Made by a program: the position numbers and the translations under genes | Shown: positions 48,109-56,305 of the stretch, piece after piece | How positions within the stretch are numbered: position 1 is the stretch's first letter | How the letters are laid out: every line of letters begins with the position of its first letter | Assembly (NCBI RefSeq): GCF_021568315.1 | Contig: NZ_JAKGSI010000002.1 | Location: 186,001-250,000 of the forward strand | Length of the DNA stretch: 64,000 nucleotides | Reading direction: 5' to 3' | From: Corynebacterium uropygiale | Lineage (GTDB): Bacteria > Actinomycetota > Actinomycetes > Mycobacteriales > Mycobacteriaceae | The notes under the pieces: model-generated | What the model was told of the DNA's origin: nothing | Databases searched by the model: none | What the model saw: the letters and a program-made list of their open reading frames with translations, nothing else

Positions 48109-49307
48109 GCTCGCCCCAACTCCCCGTCCGTACGGAGGGGAGCCTGTTTCAGCCAGGCGCTCGCCTGGCTGATTTTTTGCATCCCGATGCTTTCATTGAT
48201 GCGGTTCATTGCGGCATTCTCGACGGCCACCGAGGTCCCCACCCGCCGGAGTCGCGGCCAGCGTCGCGCCGCTTCTGCGAGCGCGGCCTTCTTCACCACG
48301 GCGCCGAGGCCGCGGCCCCGGTAGTTCCGGGCCACGACGGTCATGTTCTGCTCCGCGATCTCTGGGCGCGCGCTGCGGTGCTGGGCGATGGTGCTGAGCG
48401 CCACGCCGGCGCCGTCCTCGTCGATGAGGAGCGCACTGATGCTGCGGTGGCCTCCCGCCCGGGCGATGCGCTCCGCGTCGCGGATCCGTTCGGGGGTCCA
48501 GGGGCTTGGCTCCAGCTGAATATCCCCGGCGGGAATATCCCACTCGGCGGTATCGGAGAGCTGGCAGAGCGCGGGCAGGGCGTGCTCGGGGCAGCCGTCC
48601 TCGGTGTAGAGGATCAGGCTCACACCCTTCGCCTCGATGTCAGGGGCCTCCGGCGCATGATTCCCGCGTTCGACCTCAATCGAGTATTGGGCCTCGCGGT
48701 GGACGGCGTGGCATCCCCGGGACGCGAGGAAGGCCGGAAGCGGTGCCTCCTCCACAGGGCAATGAGCACCCACGGTGTTCCAGAGATAGAGGTGGGTGCG
48801 GTGAAGAGCGGCGGCGACCTCGTCGAGTACACCGAGTGCGCTATCGAGGATCCGCTCGGCCTCCGGGGAGTAGCGCTCGCCGGGGAGGGGCAGGAACTCG
48901 GCGTCGAGGTCAACCTGCCACCACAGCGAGGACGTGTCTTGCAGGAGAGGCACGCTGATGACGAGGTAGGCGAGCGCCTCGTGCTCGAGGAGCCAGACCG
49001 GATCATCCCCGGTAGACGGGACGGTGGAGAAGCCACAGGGATCGCGCGGAAGCCCCTCGGGGAGGGCGCCCTCCGGTAGCTCGAGGGCTATGAGAAAGAT
49101 CCGGCGCTGTTCCTGGGTGGGCCGGAGGCTCTCAAGGAAACGATCGACGGTGATCGCCTGCATGTCGCTCCCCGTCGCCTCGGCGAGCGCCAGATTGGAC
49201 ACGAATGTCCGGTTGATGAGGGCCGTCGTGGGCTGCTCGACGCCACGGCCCCCGCCGCTCGCCGGAGAGGAGGCGGCAGGTTCGGCGACGCGCAGCCAGG
49301 TGATCAT
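48105..49307 (-). CDS. GNAT-family acetyltransferase with tandem domains
   Basis: A 400-residue protein with an N-terminal degenerate GNAT-like half (about 30-220) and a C-terminal GNAT half that keeps the acetyl-CoA loop NYRGRGLGA at about 328-336 and the VAVENAAMNRINESIGM helix after it. The acceptor is unknown. ATG 49307 overlaps the stop of the DUF349 gene (ATGA), so it is coupled to it. The last 25 residues (from about 376) are encoded by the inverted repeats that make up a terminator for the opposite strand, so the C-terminal end may be recent. Similar two-domain GNAT proteins occur in other actinobacteria. Confidence 0.78.
   Translation of the reverse strand: MITWLRVAEPAASSPASGGGRGVEQPTTALINRTFVSNLALAEATGSDMQAITVDRFLESLRPTQEQRRIFLIALELPEGALPEGLPRDPCGFSTVPSTGDDPVWLLEHEALAYLVISVPLLQDTSSLWWQVDLDAEFLPLPGERYSPEAERILDSALGVLDEVAAALHRTHLYLWNTVGAHCPVEEAPLPAFLASRGCHAVHREAQYSIEVERGNHAPEAPDIEAKGVSLILYTEDGCPEHALPALCQLSDTAEWDIPAGDIQLEPSPWTPERIRDAERIARAGGHRSISALLIDEDGAGVALSTIAQHRSARPEIAEQNMTVVARNYRGRGLGAVVKKAALAEAARRWPRLRRVGTSVAVENAAMNRINESIGMQKISQASAWLKQAPLRTDGELGRA
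48150..48178 (+). terminator. Rho-independent terminator for the Rv2732c-like gene, inside the GNAT coding region
   Basis: CAGCCAGGCG (48150-48159) pairs with CGCCTGGCTG (48162-48171) and is followed by ATTTTTT (48172-48178). A second hairpin, CTCCCC/GGGGAG around CCG-T-ACGG, precedes it at 48120-48142. Both lie within the minus-strand GNAT gene. Confidence 0.75.
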
Positions 49308-50719
49308 CGGTTTTCGACGGCCTCCTCGGCGGTTTTCGCCCACTCGGCCCACTGCTCTGCCTGGGCGCGCAGGCTCGCAGCCTGGGAGTCCTTGCCCTGC
49401 GCTGCGGCGTGTTCTGCTTGCTGTTCGAGCTCAGCGGCGCGGGCGGCGAATTGCGCGGCCCGGGCCTGGGCTTCGGGATCGGTCCGTCGCCATTGGGCGT
49501 CGGCGGCATCGGCGACCCTCTTTTCGATGGCGGCAATGCGCTCCTCAAACTCGTGCACGCGCTGGCGCGGCACGTAGCCGATGGCCTCCCATTTTTCCTG
49601 CAGCTCGCGGAGGGCAGCCTGGGCGCCGGAGAGATCCTCCGTGGGGTTGATCTTCGGATCGTACTTCGCGAGCAGCGCCTCCTTCTGCGCAGCGTTCTCG
49701 GCGAACTCGCGGTCACGCTGCTCGTGGACGGCGTTGCGGGCGGAGAAGAAGTGGTCCTGCGCGGCGCGGAACTGCTCCCACAGGGCGTCATCGACGTCCC
49801 GGGAGGCGCGGCCGGCGGCCTTCCACTCGCTCATGAGGTCCCGGTATGCGCGGGCGGTCTGGTTCCAGTCGGTGGAATCCTGCAGCTCCTGGGCCCGGAC
49901 GATGAGCGCCTCCTTGGCGCGGCGTGCCGCTGCGCGGTTCCGGTCCAGCTCCGCGAAGTGGGAGCCGCGACGGCGGTTGAAGGCGTCGCGGGCCTTGGCG
50001 TAGCGCTTCCACAGGCCGTCGTCTGTCTTGCGGTCGATCCCGCGGATGGTGCGCCACTCGTCGAGGATGGCACGGATGCGATCCCCGGCGGCCTTCCACT
50101 CGGTGGAGTGGGCGGCGATCTCCTCCGCCTCCGCGATGAGCTCTTCCTTCCGGGCGATGGCCTTGGCCCGGCGCTCCTCGCGGTCGTGGTGCACTTGCTC
50201 CTCGGCCTGGGTGGAATGCTGCTGGATATCGCCGAGCCGGCGGCGCAGGGACTCAATGTCGCCGAGCACAGCCTGGGAATCGAGAGAGGATTGGAGCTCC
50301 TCCGCGGTCTGGTGGATGCTGTGCGCCTCCTCGGGGTGGGCGCGGAGGCGGCTTTCGAGGAGCTCGACCTCCGTGGCGAGGTCGTCGAACTTCTTCCCGA
50401 AGTGGGTGAGCCCCTCCTCGGCGGTGCCGGCCTGCCAGGAGCCGATCACGCGCTCTCCCTCGGCGGTGCGCAGGTAGACCGTGCCGTCCTCGGCAATGCG
50501 GCCCCAGCGGGAAGGATCATTCTTCGGCTGCTGGGGGAGCGGGGCGGGGGTGCGCAGGCCTGCTCCCGCAGCGCCCGGGCGAGGACCAGGGCGAGGACCC
50601 GGCCGGGGGCCAGGACGCGGGCCGGGCTTCGGGGCGCCAGGCCGCGGCGTGGGCTTCGGAGTGGAGGGCGAGGATTCTCCTCCCGGGGTGGCCTGGGTGG
50701 ACGCAGGGTTCTCGGTCAT
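49304..50719 (-). CDS. DUF349 domain protein with PGPR repeats
   Basis: A 471-residue protein of the actinobacterial DUF349 family (Rv2731-like), rich in Arg, Glu and Ala and largely predicted coiled coil from about residue 105 onward. The N-terminus is Pro-rich, with about five PGPR-type tandem repeats at about residues 26-48; after it comes a short conserved SRWGRIAEDGTVYLRTAEGERVIGSW domain (two halves), as in orthologues. DUF349 repeats (RWKAAGxxxR-like, for example EWKAAGRASRDVDD) occur several times. Function is unknown, and its E. coli relative YicC-like family is unrelated. GAGGAG precedes the ATG. Confidence 0.85.
   Translation of the reverse strand: MTENPASTQATPGGESSPSTPKPTPRPGAPKPGPRPGPRPGPRPGPRPGAAGAGLRTPAPLPQQPKNDPSRWGRIAEDGTVYLRTAEGERVIGSWQAGTAEEGLTHFGKKFDDLATEVELLESRLRAHPEEAHSIHQTAEELQSSLDSQAVLGDIESLRRRLGDIQQHSTQAEEQVHHDREERRAKAIARKEELIAEAEEIAAHSTEWKAAGDRIRAILDEWRTIRGIDRKTDDGLWKRYAKARDAFNRRRGSHFAELDRNRAAARRAKEALIVRAQELQDSTDWNQTARAYRDLMSEWKAAGRASRDVDDALWEQFRAAQDHFFSARNAVHEQRDREFAENAAQKEALLAKYDPKINPTEDLSGAQAALRELQEKWEAIGYVPRQRVHEFEERIAAIEKRVADAADAQWRRTDPEAQARAAQFAARAAELEQQAEHAAAQGKDSQAASLRAQAEQWAEWAKTAEEAVENR
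50560..50645 (-). repeat. Short tandem repeat encoding PGPR units
   Basis: A 12-base unit with the reading PGPR occurs about four to five times in tandem in the 5' part of the DUF349 gene. Units differ at single bases, so it is an old repeat that could still change length. Confidence 0.6.
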
Positions 50720-50859
50720 GGTGTACTCCTCGCGGGTTGGGATGGAAGTCGCGCGCAGCGACGCCTCAGTATTCCTCAGTATTCACGTTCAACATACCGC
50801 CTTCGCGAGGGGAGTGTCAGAGGCCCGAACCCTTCGCCACTGACGTCCCGCAGCCTCGG

Positions 50860-50865
50860 TACCCT
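50860..50865 (+). promoter_or_regulatory. Candidate -10 box for the gene before miaA
   Basis: TACCCT ends seven bases before the GTG at 50873. The upstream region also has GAGGG, so leadered initiation cannot be excluded. Confidence 0.4.
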
Positions 50866-50872
50866 GGTGAGG

Positions 50873-51547
50873 GTGACGGATCAGCTTCTCATTGTCCCAG
50901 GCAGTCCAGCATTATTGCGCGAGCTTTCGCCGCGAGACGCGGAGGGAATCCGTCTGCGCGCGCTCATCGAGGAGCGCCTCGATCACCTCCTCCGGATACC
51001 CCCGGCCCACGGCATCCACCTTGTCGGCTCGCGAGATGCGCGCTGGCGCACCGCCCACCGTGGGAGCCTTCGCGCGTGGGGCGCCCCGCCCGAAGCACCC
51101 GTCGCGGCAGATGGGTACGTGCTGCCCGAAATCCTCCAGCGCATCCTCCTCGGCCCCGAGCGCGAGCAGCTTGTGAGCGACGTGCGTGGCTCTCTTCATC
51201 CCCTCGATCCGGAGGCGCTCACGGTGGTGGCGCTCGACGGCTCGGCGGGCATGACGCCTCGCGCCCCCCTCGCACTGCTCGACGGGGCGGAGTGGGCCGA
51301 TCTCTGGTGCCGCGACGTTCTGGGCGGCACGGGCAGTCCCCAGCTGCCGGAGCCCGCCGAGCTTCGCGAAGCCGGGATCCTCGAACCCGAACTCTGGCGT
51401 GAAGTGGCGGCGCTTGCTCCATCGCGGCGTCGTCTCCTCGCCGCCGAGCACAGCACGGGCGTGGGGCGCTATGTCGCGGTGGCGAGCGTCGAGCCCACCA
51501 CAGACGCCTCGGCCGCGGACCCGGAAGAAGGGGGTGTGTGCGCATGA
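50873..51547 (+). CDS. Conserved actinobacterial protein before miaA, LigB/class III extradiol-like (tentative)
   Basis: A 224-residue Ala-rich protein (Rv2728c-like position) just before miaA in actinobacteria. Its start [18 protein letters not shown] resembles the actinobacterial family annotated as class III extradiol dioxygenase subunit B-like, but no complete metal triad is evident to me. GTG 50873 is preferred because it gives this N-terminus; GTG 50867 is also in frame. Its stop overlaps miaA by four bases. Function is unknown and the fold call is weak. Confidence 0.65.
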   Translation: MTDQLLIVPGSPALLRELSPRDAEGIRLRALIEERLDHLLRIPPAHGIHLVGSRDARWRTAHRGSLRAWGAPPEAPVAADGYVLPEILQRILLGPEREQLVSDVRGSLHPLDPEALTVVALDGSAGMTPRAPLALLDGAEWADLWCRDVLGGTGSPQLPEPAELREAGILEPELWREVAALAPSRRRLLAAEHSTGVGRYVAVASVEPTTDASAADPEEGGVCA

Positions 51548-52473
51548 GGACGCAGAGCACGCTGCCTCGTCCGATTGCCATCGTGGGCCCCACGGCCTCC
51601 GGCAAATCGGCGCTCTCCCTTGCATTGGCCCACCGGCTGGGCGCGGAGATTGTCAACATCGATTCGATGCAGCTCTACCGGGGCATGGACATCGGCACGG
51701 CGAAGCTCAGCGAGAGCGAGCGCGAGGGGATTCCCCACTACCAGCTCGACGTCCTCGAGGTGACCGATACCGCCTCGGTCGCCCGCTATCAGCGGGAGGC
51801 CAGCGCGGACATTGAGGAGATCCGGCGACGGGGCGTCGTTCCCATCATCGTGGGCGGGTCCATGATGTACATCCAATCCCTCATGGATCGGTGGATGTTT
51901 CCGCCGACGGACCCCGCTGTGCGTGGGCGCTGGGAGAAACGACTCAACGAGGTGGGGGTAGAGCGCCTCCACGCGGAGCTCGCGGAGAAGGATCCGCAGG
52001 CCGCTGCCATCATCGAGGACCGTGATCCGCGGCGGACAGTCCGCGCCCTGGAGGTCATTGAACTCACCGGGCAGCCTTACGCAGCGAGCCAACCCATCCG
52101 GCGCGAGACGCCGTACTGGGACACCCTGCTCATCGGGTTGGGCACGGAGGCGGAGTGGCTCAACCCGCGCATCGAGGAGCGCACCCACCTCATGTTTGAG
52201 AAGGGGCTCATCGCGGAAGTGGAGGGGCTGTGTGAGCGCGGTCTGCGTCGGCATTCGACGGCCGGCCAGGCCATCGGATACGCGCAGGTCCTCGACATGA
52301 TGGAGGGCATCCTGAGCCCCTCCGAGGCGCTCGAGCGCACCATCACCGGGACACGCCGCTACGTCCGCCGCCAGCGTGCCTGGTTCCGTCGAGACCCGAG
52401 AATCCACTGGATCGACGCGAGCGGCGACACCCTCAGCGAGGCCTGTGCTCTCATCGAGGGGGAGAAACGCTAG
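51544..52473 (+). CDS. miaA: tRNA dimethylallyltransferase
   Basis: MiaA transfers the dimethylallyl group of DMAPP to A37 of tRNAs that read U-initial codons; MiaB then modifies it. The 309-residue product has the P-loop [12 protein letters not shown] near residue 15, the [17 protein letters not shown] block near 40, [11 protein letters not shown] near 105 and the C-terminal [15 protein letters not shown] block. ATG 51544 overlaps the preceding stop (ATGA), with no need for the upstream GTG. Its TAG forms part of the dapF -10 box. Confidence 0.95.
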   Translation: MRTQSTLPRPIAIVGPTASGKSALSLALAHRLGAEIVNIDSMQLYRGMDIGTAKLSESEREGIPHYQLDVLEVTDTASVARYQREASADIEEIRRRGVVPIIVGGSMMYIQSLMDRWMFPPTDPAVRGRWEKRLNEVGVERLHAELAEKDPQAAAIIEDRDPRRTVRALEVIELTGQPYAASQPIRRETPYWDTLLIGLGTEAEWLNPRIEERTHLMFEKGLIAEVEGLCERGLRRHSTAGQAIGYAQVLDMMEGILSPSEALERTITGTRRYVRRQRAWFRRDPRIHWIDASGDTLSEACALIEGEKR

Positions 52474-52476
52474 GCT
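52471..52476 (+). promoter_or_regulatory. Candidate -10 box of leaderless dapF
   Basis: TAGGCT includes the miaA stop codon and ends eight bases before the dapF ATG. No ribosome binding site is present. Confidence 0.4.
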
Positions 52477-52484
52477 CGGGACCT

Positions 52485-53378
52485 ATGAATACCGCTGCGC
52501 AGTTGAGCTTTGCGAAGGGCCACGGGACGGGAAATGACTTCGTCATTCTCTCTGACCCGGAGGCCGCCACACCGATCAGCGCCGAGCAGGTCGCGTGGCT
52601 GTGTGATCGGCGGCGGGGGATCGGGGGCGATGGGATTCTGCGCGTCGTCCGCTCAGGGGCCCTCCTCGATGCGGGGGAGATCGACAGCCTGCCTGAGGGC
52701 GTCGAACGGGACATGTGGTTCATGGACTACCGTAATGCCGATGGCTCCCTGGCGGAGATGTGCGGCAACGGCGTCCGCGTGTTCGCGCACTGGCTGTGCA
52801 CCCGCGAAGGAGTGACGGAGAGGAGCTTCCACATCGGCACGCGCGCCGGGGTGCGCACCGTGAGCGTGCACGCTGCCGATGAGCTGCGGGCGGAAGTGAC
52901 TGTCGGAATGGGGACGCCGGAGGTCCTGGGGCTCTCCACCTGCTTCATCGGCGGGCAGGGCTATGCGGGCCTGGGCGTCGATATGGGGAACCCGCACCTG
53001 GCCTGCGTGATTCCGGGGCTCACGCCCGAGCGGCTGGCGGGGCTTGCGCTGGGGAGTCCGGCCACGATCGACACGGACTTCTTCCCCGAGGGCGTGAACA
53101 TTGAGATTCTCACCGAACTCGACGCGGAGGATGCTGTGCACATGCGCGTCATCGAGCGCGGCGTGGGGGAGACTCTCTCCTGCGGGACCGGGACGGTGGC
53201 TGCGGCCCGCGCGGCTCTCGCTGACGCCGGGCGCGAACACGGCAGCGTCACCGTCAACGTCCCCGGGGGACAGGTGACGGTGGGTATCGAGGGAGACAAC
53301 TCGACGCTGCGCGGGCCCTCGGTGATCCTCGCGGAGGGAACTGTGCGCGGCCTTCCGGGATTGACGACGACGACCTAA
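52485..53378 (+). CDS. dapF: Diaminopimelate epimerase
   Basis: DapF interconverts LL- and meso-diaminopimelate, the last step before peptidoglycan cross-linking or lysine. The 297-residue product has [14 protein letters not shown] at the start, [10 protein letters not shown] near residue 92 with the first catalytic Cys, and [11 protein letters not shown] near 227 with the second. The [20 protein letters not shown] stretch is standard ([14 protein letters not shown]). Corynebacteria also have a dehydrogenase route, not seen in this window. Confidence 0.96.
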   Translation: MNTAAQLSFAKGHGTGNDFVILSDPEAATPISAEQVAWLCDRRRGIGGDGILRVVRSGALLDAGEIDSLPEGVERDMWFMDYRNADGSLAEMCGNGVRVFAHWLCTREGVTERSFHIGTRAGVRTVSVHAADELRAEVTVGMGTPEVLGLSTCFIGGQGYAGLGVDMGNPHLACVIPGLTPERLAGLALGSPATIDTDFFPEGVNIEILTELDAEDAVHMRVIERGVGETLSCGTGTVAAARAALADAGREHGSVTVNVPGGQVTVGIEGDNSTLRGPSVILAEGTVRGLPGLTTTT

Positions 53379-53382
53379 CCCG

Positions 53383-53401
53383 GCGCCGCAGAACGCGGCG
53401 C
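53383..53401. terminator. Hairpin between dapF and the next convergent gene
   Basis: GCGCCGC (53383-53389) pairs with GCGGCGC (53395-53401) around AGAAC; it overlaps the stop codon (53401-53403) of the minus-strand gene. No T-run follows. Confidence 0.55.
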
Positions 53402-53907
53402 TAGTAGCTTGCCCCGTGGAGGCGTGCCACCTGGCGGGCATTGTCCCAGGCGGTGCGCAGCTCCTGGTAGCGGTGGTCGGTCATGGACAGCAGACGCTCG
53501 AGGTAGGAGAGGTTGTGCTTCCCGCTGAGCTGGCCCTCCAGGCGGGTGAGGAATCGGCGGGAGCGCTCAGCCTGCTGGAAGAAGGTGCGGATGGCGGGGA
53601 TGCGGCAGTCGTCGTCGGCAAGGGCGGGGCGATAGAGCGTGCGGTCGGCGAGGTGATCGGCGTCCGCGGAGTAGAGGAAGGTGTCATACTCCGCGAGGAG
53701 ATCGCGAATGTCCTGGGCGCTCGCGTGGATAGATTGGCGCAGGGAGTCGCTCTCCGCCGTGTCGGGGTCCTGCCGGAAAATAAAGTACGCAATCCCCACG
53801 AGGGGGATGATGATACAGAGACCGAGGACCGTGAGCTCAACGACGCTGAGCAGGGCGAGGCAGCACACAATAAGAGCCCCGATCAGCACGATCTTCAGTA
53901 CACGCAT
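53401..53907 (-). CDS. Corynebacterial membrane-anchored helical protein, unknown function
   Basis: A 168-residue protein that I do not recognise. It has two hydrophobic segments at about 3-25 and 27-46, then a polar, helix-rich region (about 50-168) with many charged residues and no enzyme motif. The ATG 53907 is preferred over a GTG four codons upstream, but neither has a good ribosome binding site. Genes at this position between dapF and hflX are common in Corynebacterium. It may be cotranscribed with the minus-strand gene upstream of it (24 bases). Confidence 0.72.
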   Translation of the reverse strand: MRVLKIVLIGALIVCCLALLSVVELTVLGLCIIIPLVGIAYFIFRQDPDTAESDSLRQSIHASAQDIRDLLAEYDTFLYSADADHLADRTLYRPALADDDCRIPAIRTFFQQAERSRRFLTRLEGQLSGKHNLSYLERLLSMTDHRYQELRTAWDNARQVARLHGASY

Positions 53908-53931
53908 GGATAACACCACCAGCCTGGGCGA

Positions 53932-54684
53932 TTAATGGTTCCCGCATCCGCCGCTGCCGCAGCTGCACCCTCCGCTGCCCCCGCAGCCGGAGGCCACAAT
54001 AACCGAGCCGGTGAGAACACCCTTCCCCTCGAGGATGGCCCCCTTCTCCGGGAGCTCCGGGGCGTCGGGGAGGCAGACGTCAAAGCTCACGACGCTATCC
54101 AGAACGACGTGGATGAAGCGCTGGCCGGTGAGCTCGCTGGTGCGGTACTCCGACTCAATGACGCGGCCGGCGAAGGTGACGCTGGCGTCCGGGGCTGCGG
54201 CCCCGGAGGAGGACTCGATGATCTCCGCACCCGGGCTGTTCAGCTGCGCCGGCTGCATGGTGCCGGTGGCTGCCGTGTAGGCCTCGGGGGTGGGGTACAC
54301 CGTGTAGTCGAGGGCGAGGGCGGTGAGATGAAGCTGCTGCCACTGCTGCGCGGGCGCATCGACGAGGAGTGGCCCCTGCGCAAGATTGAGCGTCACCGAA
54401 GCCAGCTGATGCCCGAAGGCATCGACCACCTCGACAAAAGCGAGAACATCGTTAATCATGGACACATGACCAAAGACCTGGGCGGTGGACTCAAAGCCCG
54501 CAAAGGTGGCGAAAGGCTCCACCGCCAGGATGATGATCTGTGCACCCGACGCATCTGAGTATTGGATCAGCTGTCCACCCCGCACTTCGCCAATCACAGC
54601 GAGGTTATCCGTGGCGATTGCCGCTTCGACAGCATCCTGCCACCGTGGGAAGTCCAGGCCAATACTCTTGAGGTCGGTTGTCAT
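53932..54684 (-). CDS. Unknown protein with a C-terminal Cys/Gly-rich tail
   Basis: A 250-residue protein with no signal peptide or membrane segment. A beta-rich body (about 1-230) ends in a tail of Gly, Ser and four Cys: C234, C240, C242 and C247, spaced C-x5-C-x-C-x4-C, with His250 as the last residue. A fifth Cys lies in the FDVCLPD segment near 202. The tail looks like a metal or Fe-S site, or a redox patch; nothing in the body identifies a function. TAGAAT on the minus strand (54697-54692) ends seven bases before the ATG, which makes it leaderless. It is divergent from hflX. Confidence 0.78.
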   Translation of the reverse strand: MTTDLKSIGLDFPRWQDAVEAAIATDNLAVIGEVRGGQLIQYSDASGAQIIILAVEPFATFAGFESTAQVFGHVSMINDVLAFVEVVDAFGHQLASVTLNLAQGPLLVDAPAQQWQQLHLTALALDYTVYPTPEAYTAATGTMQPAQLNSPGAEIIESSSGAAAPDASVTFAGRVIESEYRTSELTGQRFIHVVLDSVVSFDVCLPDAPELPEKGAILEGKGVLTGSVIVASGCGGSGGCSCGSGGCGNH

Positions 54685-54691
54685 GGTCGTG

Positions 54692-54697
54692 ATTCTA
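54692..54697 (-). promoter_or_regulatory. Leaderless -10 box for the Cys-tail gene
   Basis: TAGAAT on the minus strand, seven bases before the start. TACTGT (54714-54719) on the plus strand is a candidate -10 box for hflX, so the two divergent promoters overlap. Confidence 0.55.
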
Positions 54698-54750
54698 CCC
54701 CGTCGCCGTGTGCTACTGTCCAGGCGTCAGACCTTAAGCCGAAGGAGACA

Positions 54751-56244
54751 ATGACCAGTCAGGAACACGAGGATCTGCTCGCGCAGGCCTTTAAAGACAA
54801 TGCCCCCGTTGGCCGCCTGCAGGAGGAGCGCGGATCCTCGGAGGGGGAAGCGCCCACCGTCGGAGACTTTGACCTCGCGGAGCGCAACGCCTTCCGTCGG
54901 GTGCACCGTGACACCACCATCCGCGCCGAGGAACAGGACGACGGCTATGAGGTGGAGTACCGCAAGCTGCGTCTGGAGCGGGTCATCCTCGTGGGCGTGT
55001 GGACTGAGGGCACGACCGCGGAGGTCGAAGCCACCATGGATGAGCTGGCGGCCCTCGCGGAGACCGCTGGCGCGGAAGTCATCGACATGCTCTACCAGCG
55101 GCGGGACAAGCCGGATCCGGGCACGTACATCGGTTCGGGCAAGGTGCACGAGCTCAAGGACATTGTGGCGGCGACGGGGGCGGATACCGTCGTCTGTGAT
55201 GGTGAGCTCGCGCCGGGCCAGCTCGTGGCGCTGGAGAATGCGCTCAACGTGAAGGTCATCGACCGCACGATGCTCATCCTCGATATCTTCGCTCAGCACG
55301 CGAAGTCCCGCGAGGGCAAGACGCAGGTGGCGTTGGCCCAGCTGGAGTACCTCATCACGCGCGTGCGCGGGTGGGGCGGGAGTCTGTCCCGCCAGGCGGG
55401 TGGCCGAGCCGGGTCGAATGGCGGTGTGGGCCTGCGCGGTCCGGGGGAAACGAAGATTGAGGCGGATCGTCGACGCCTGCGCGCCGAGATGGCCCGCCTG
55501 CGCCGCGAGCTCGCCGCGATGAAGACCTCCCGCGACATCAAACGGGAGCGCCGTCAGTCCTCCGCCATCCCGAAGATCGCCATCGCCGGGTATACGAATG
55601 CCGGGAAGTCCTCGCTCATCAACGCGCTGACGGGTGCGGGCGTGCTCGTTGAGGACGCGCTCTTTGCCACCCTTGACCCCACGACGCGGCGCGCGGAGCT
55701 CGCCGATGGCCGGGCCGTCGTCATGACCGACACGGTGGGCTTCGTGCGGCACCTGCCCACCCAGCTCGTCGAGGCCTTCAAGTCCACCCTCGAAGAGGTG
55801 ATCGAGGCGGATATCGTCCTCCACGTCGTCGACGGTTCCGACCCCTTCCCCCTCAAGCAGATCCACGCGGTCAACGAGGTGCTGGTGGACATCGTGCGGG
55901 ATTCTGGTCATGCGATGCCGCCGGAGATCGTGGTGGTCAATAAGGTGGATGCGGCGGATCCGCTCACGCTCGCTGAGCTGCGCCACCACATCGATGGCGC
56001 GGTGTTCGTCTCAGCGAAGACGGGGGAGGGGATCGCGGACCTGGAGGCCCGCATCGAGCTCCTCCTTAATGAGCTCGACGCCCACGTCTCCCTCCTCGTT
56101 CCCTACACCCGCGGCAGCGTTGTCGCCCGGATCCACGAGTTCGGCACCGTCCTTTCCGAGGAGTACCAGCCCGAGGGCACGCTCCTCGACGTCCGCCTGC
56201 CCCGCGATGTGGCCCAGGAGCTCGCCGAGTTCCAGGTGAGCTAA
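54751..56244 (+). CDS. hflX: GTPase HflX
   Basis: HflX is a ribosome-associated GTPase that splits stalled or heat-damaged 70S ribosomes. The 497-residue product has an N-terminal domain with KPDPGTYIGSGKVHELK near 115, a glycine-rich linker (SLSRQAGGRAGSNGGVGLRG-like), GPGETKIEADRR near 230, and the G domain with GYTNAGKSSLINAL near 281, DTVGF near 331 and NKVD near 398. ATG 54751 is chosen because AAGGAG precedes it; an earlier in-frame ATG would add residues overlapping the divergent gene. Confidence 0.94.
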   Translation: MTSQEHEDLLAQAFKDNAPVGRLQEERGSSEGEAPTVGDFDLAERNAFRRVHRDTTIRAEEQDDGYEVEYRKLRLERVILVGVWTEGTTAEVEATMDELAALAETAGAEVIDMLYQRRDKPDPGTYIGSGKVHELKDIVAATGADTVVCDGELAPGQLVALENALNVKVIDRTMLILDIFAQHAKSREGKTQVALAQLEYLITRVRGWGGSLSRQAGGRAGSNGGVGLRGPGETKIEADRRRLRAEMARLRRELAAMKTSRDIKRERRQSSAIPKIAIAGYTNAGKSSLINALTGAGVLVEDALFATLDPTTRRAELADGRAVVMTDTVGFVRHLPTQLVEAFKSTLEEVIEADIVLHVVDGSDPFPLKQIHAVNEVLVDIVRDSGHAMPPEIVVVNKVDAADPLTLAELRHHIDGAVFVSAKTGEGIADLEARIELLLNELDAHVSLLVPYTRGSVVARIHEFGTVLSEEYQPEGTLLDVRLPRDVAQELAEFQVS

Positions 56245-56245
56245 A

Positions 56246-56280
56246 GGCCCCCTCCTCGGCGCGATGCCGAGGGGAGGGCC
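56246..56280. terminator. Hairpin between hflX and the PTS genes
   Basis: Bases 56246-56260 pair with 56266-56280 with two mismatches (GGCCC...CTCGGC against GCCGAG...GGGCC), five-base loop. It sits between convergent genes; there is no T-run. Confidence 0.55.
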
Positions 56281-56305
56281 GTGGCCCGGTAGACGTGGAT
56301 AACCT

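Noticed and set aside
49409..50870. Upstream extension of the gene before miaA across the DUF349 gene
   Set aside because: The frame is open for 488 extra codons, but these are antisense to a conserved coding region. The protein starts naturally at GTG 50873.
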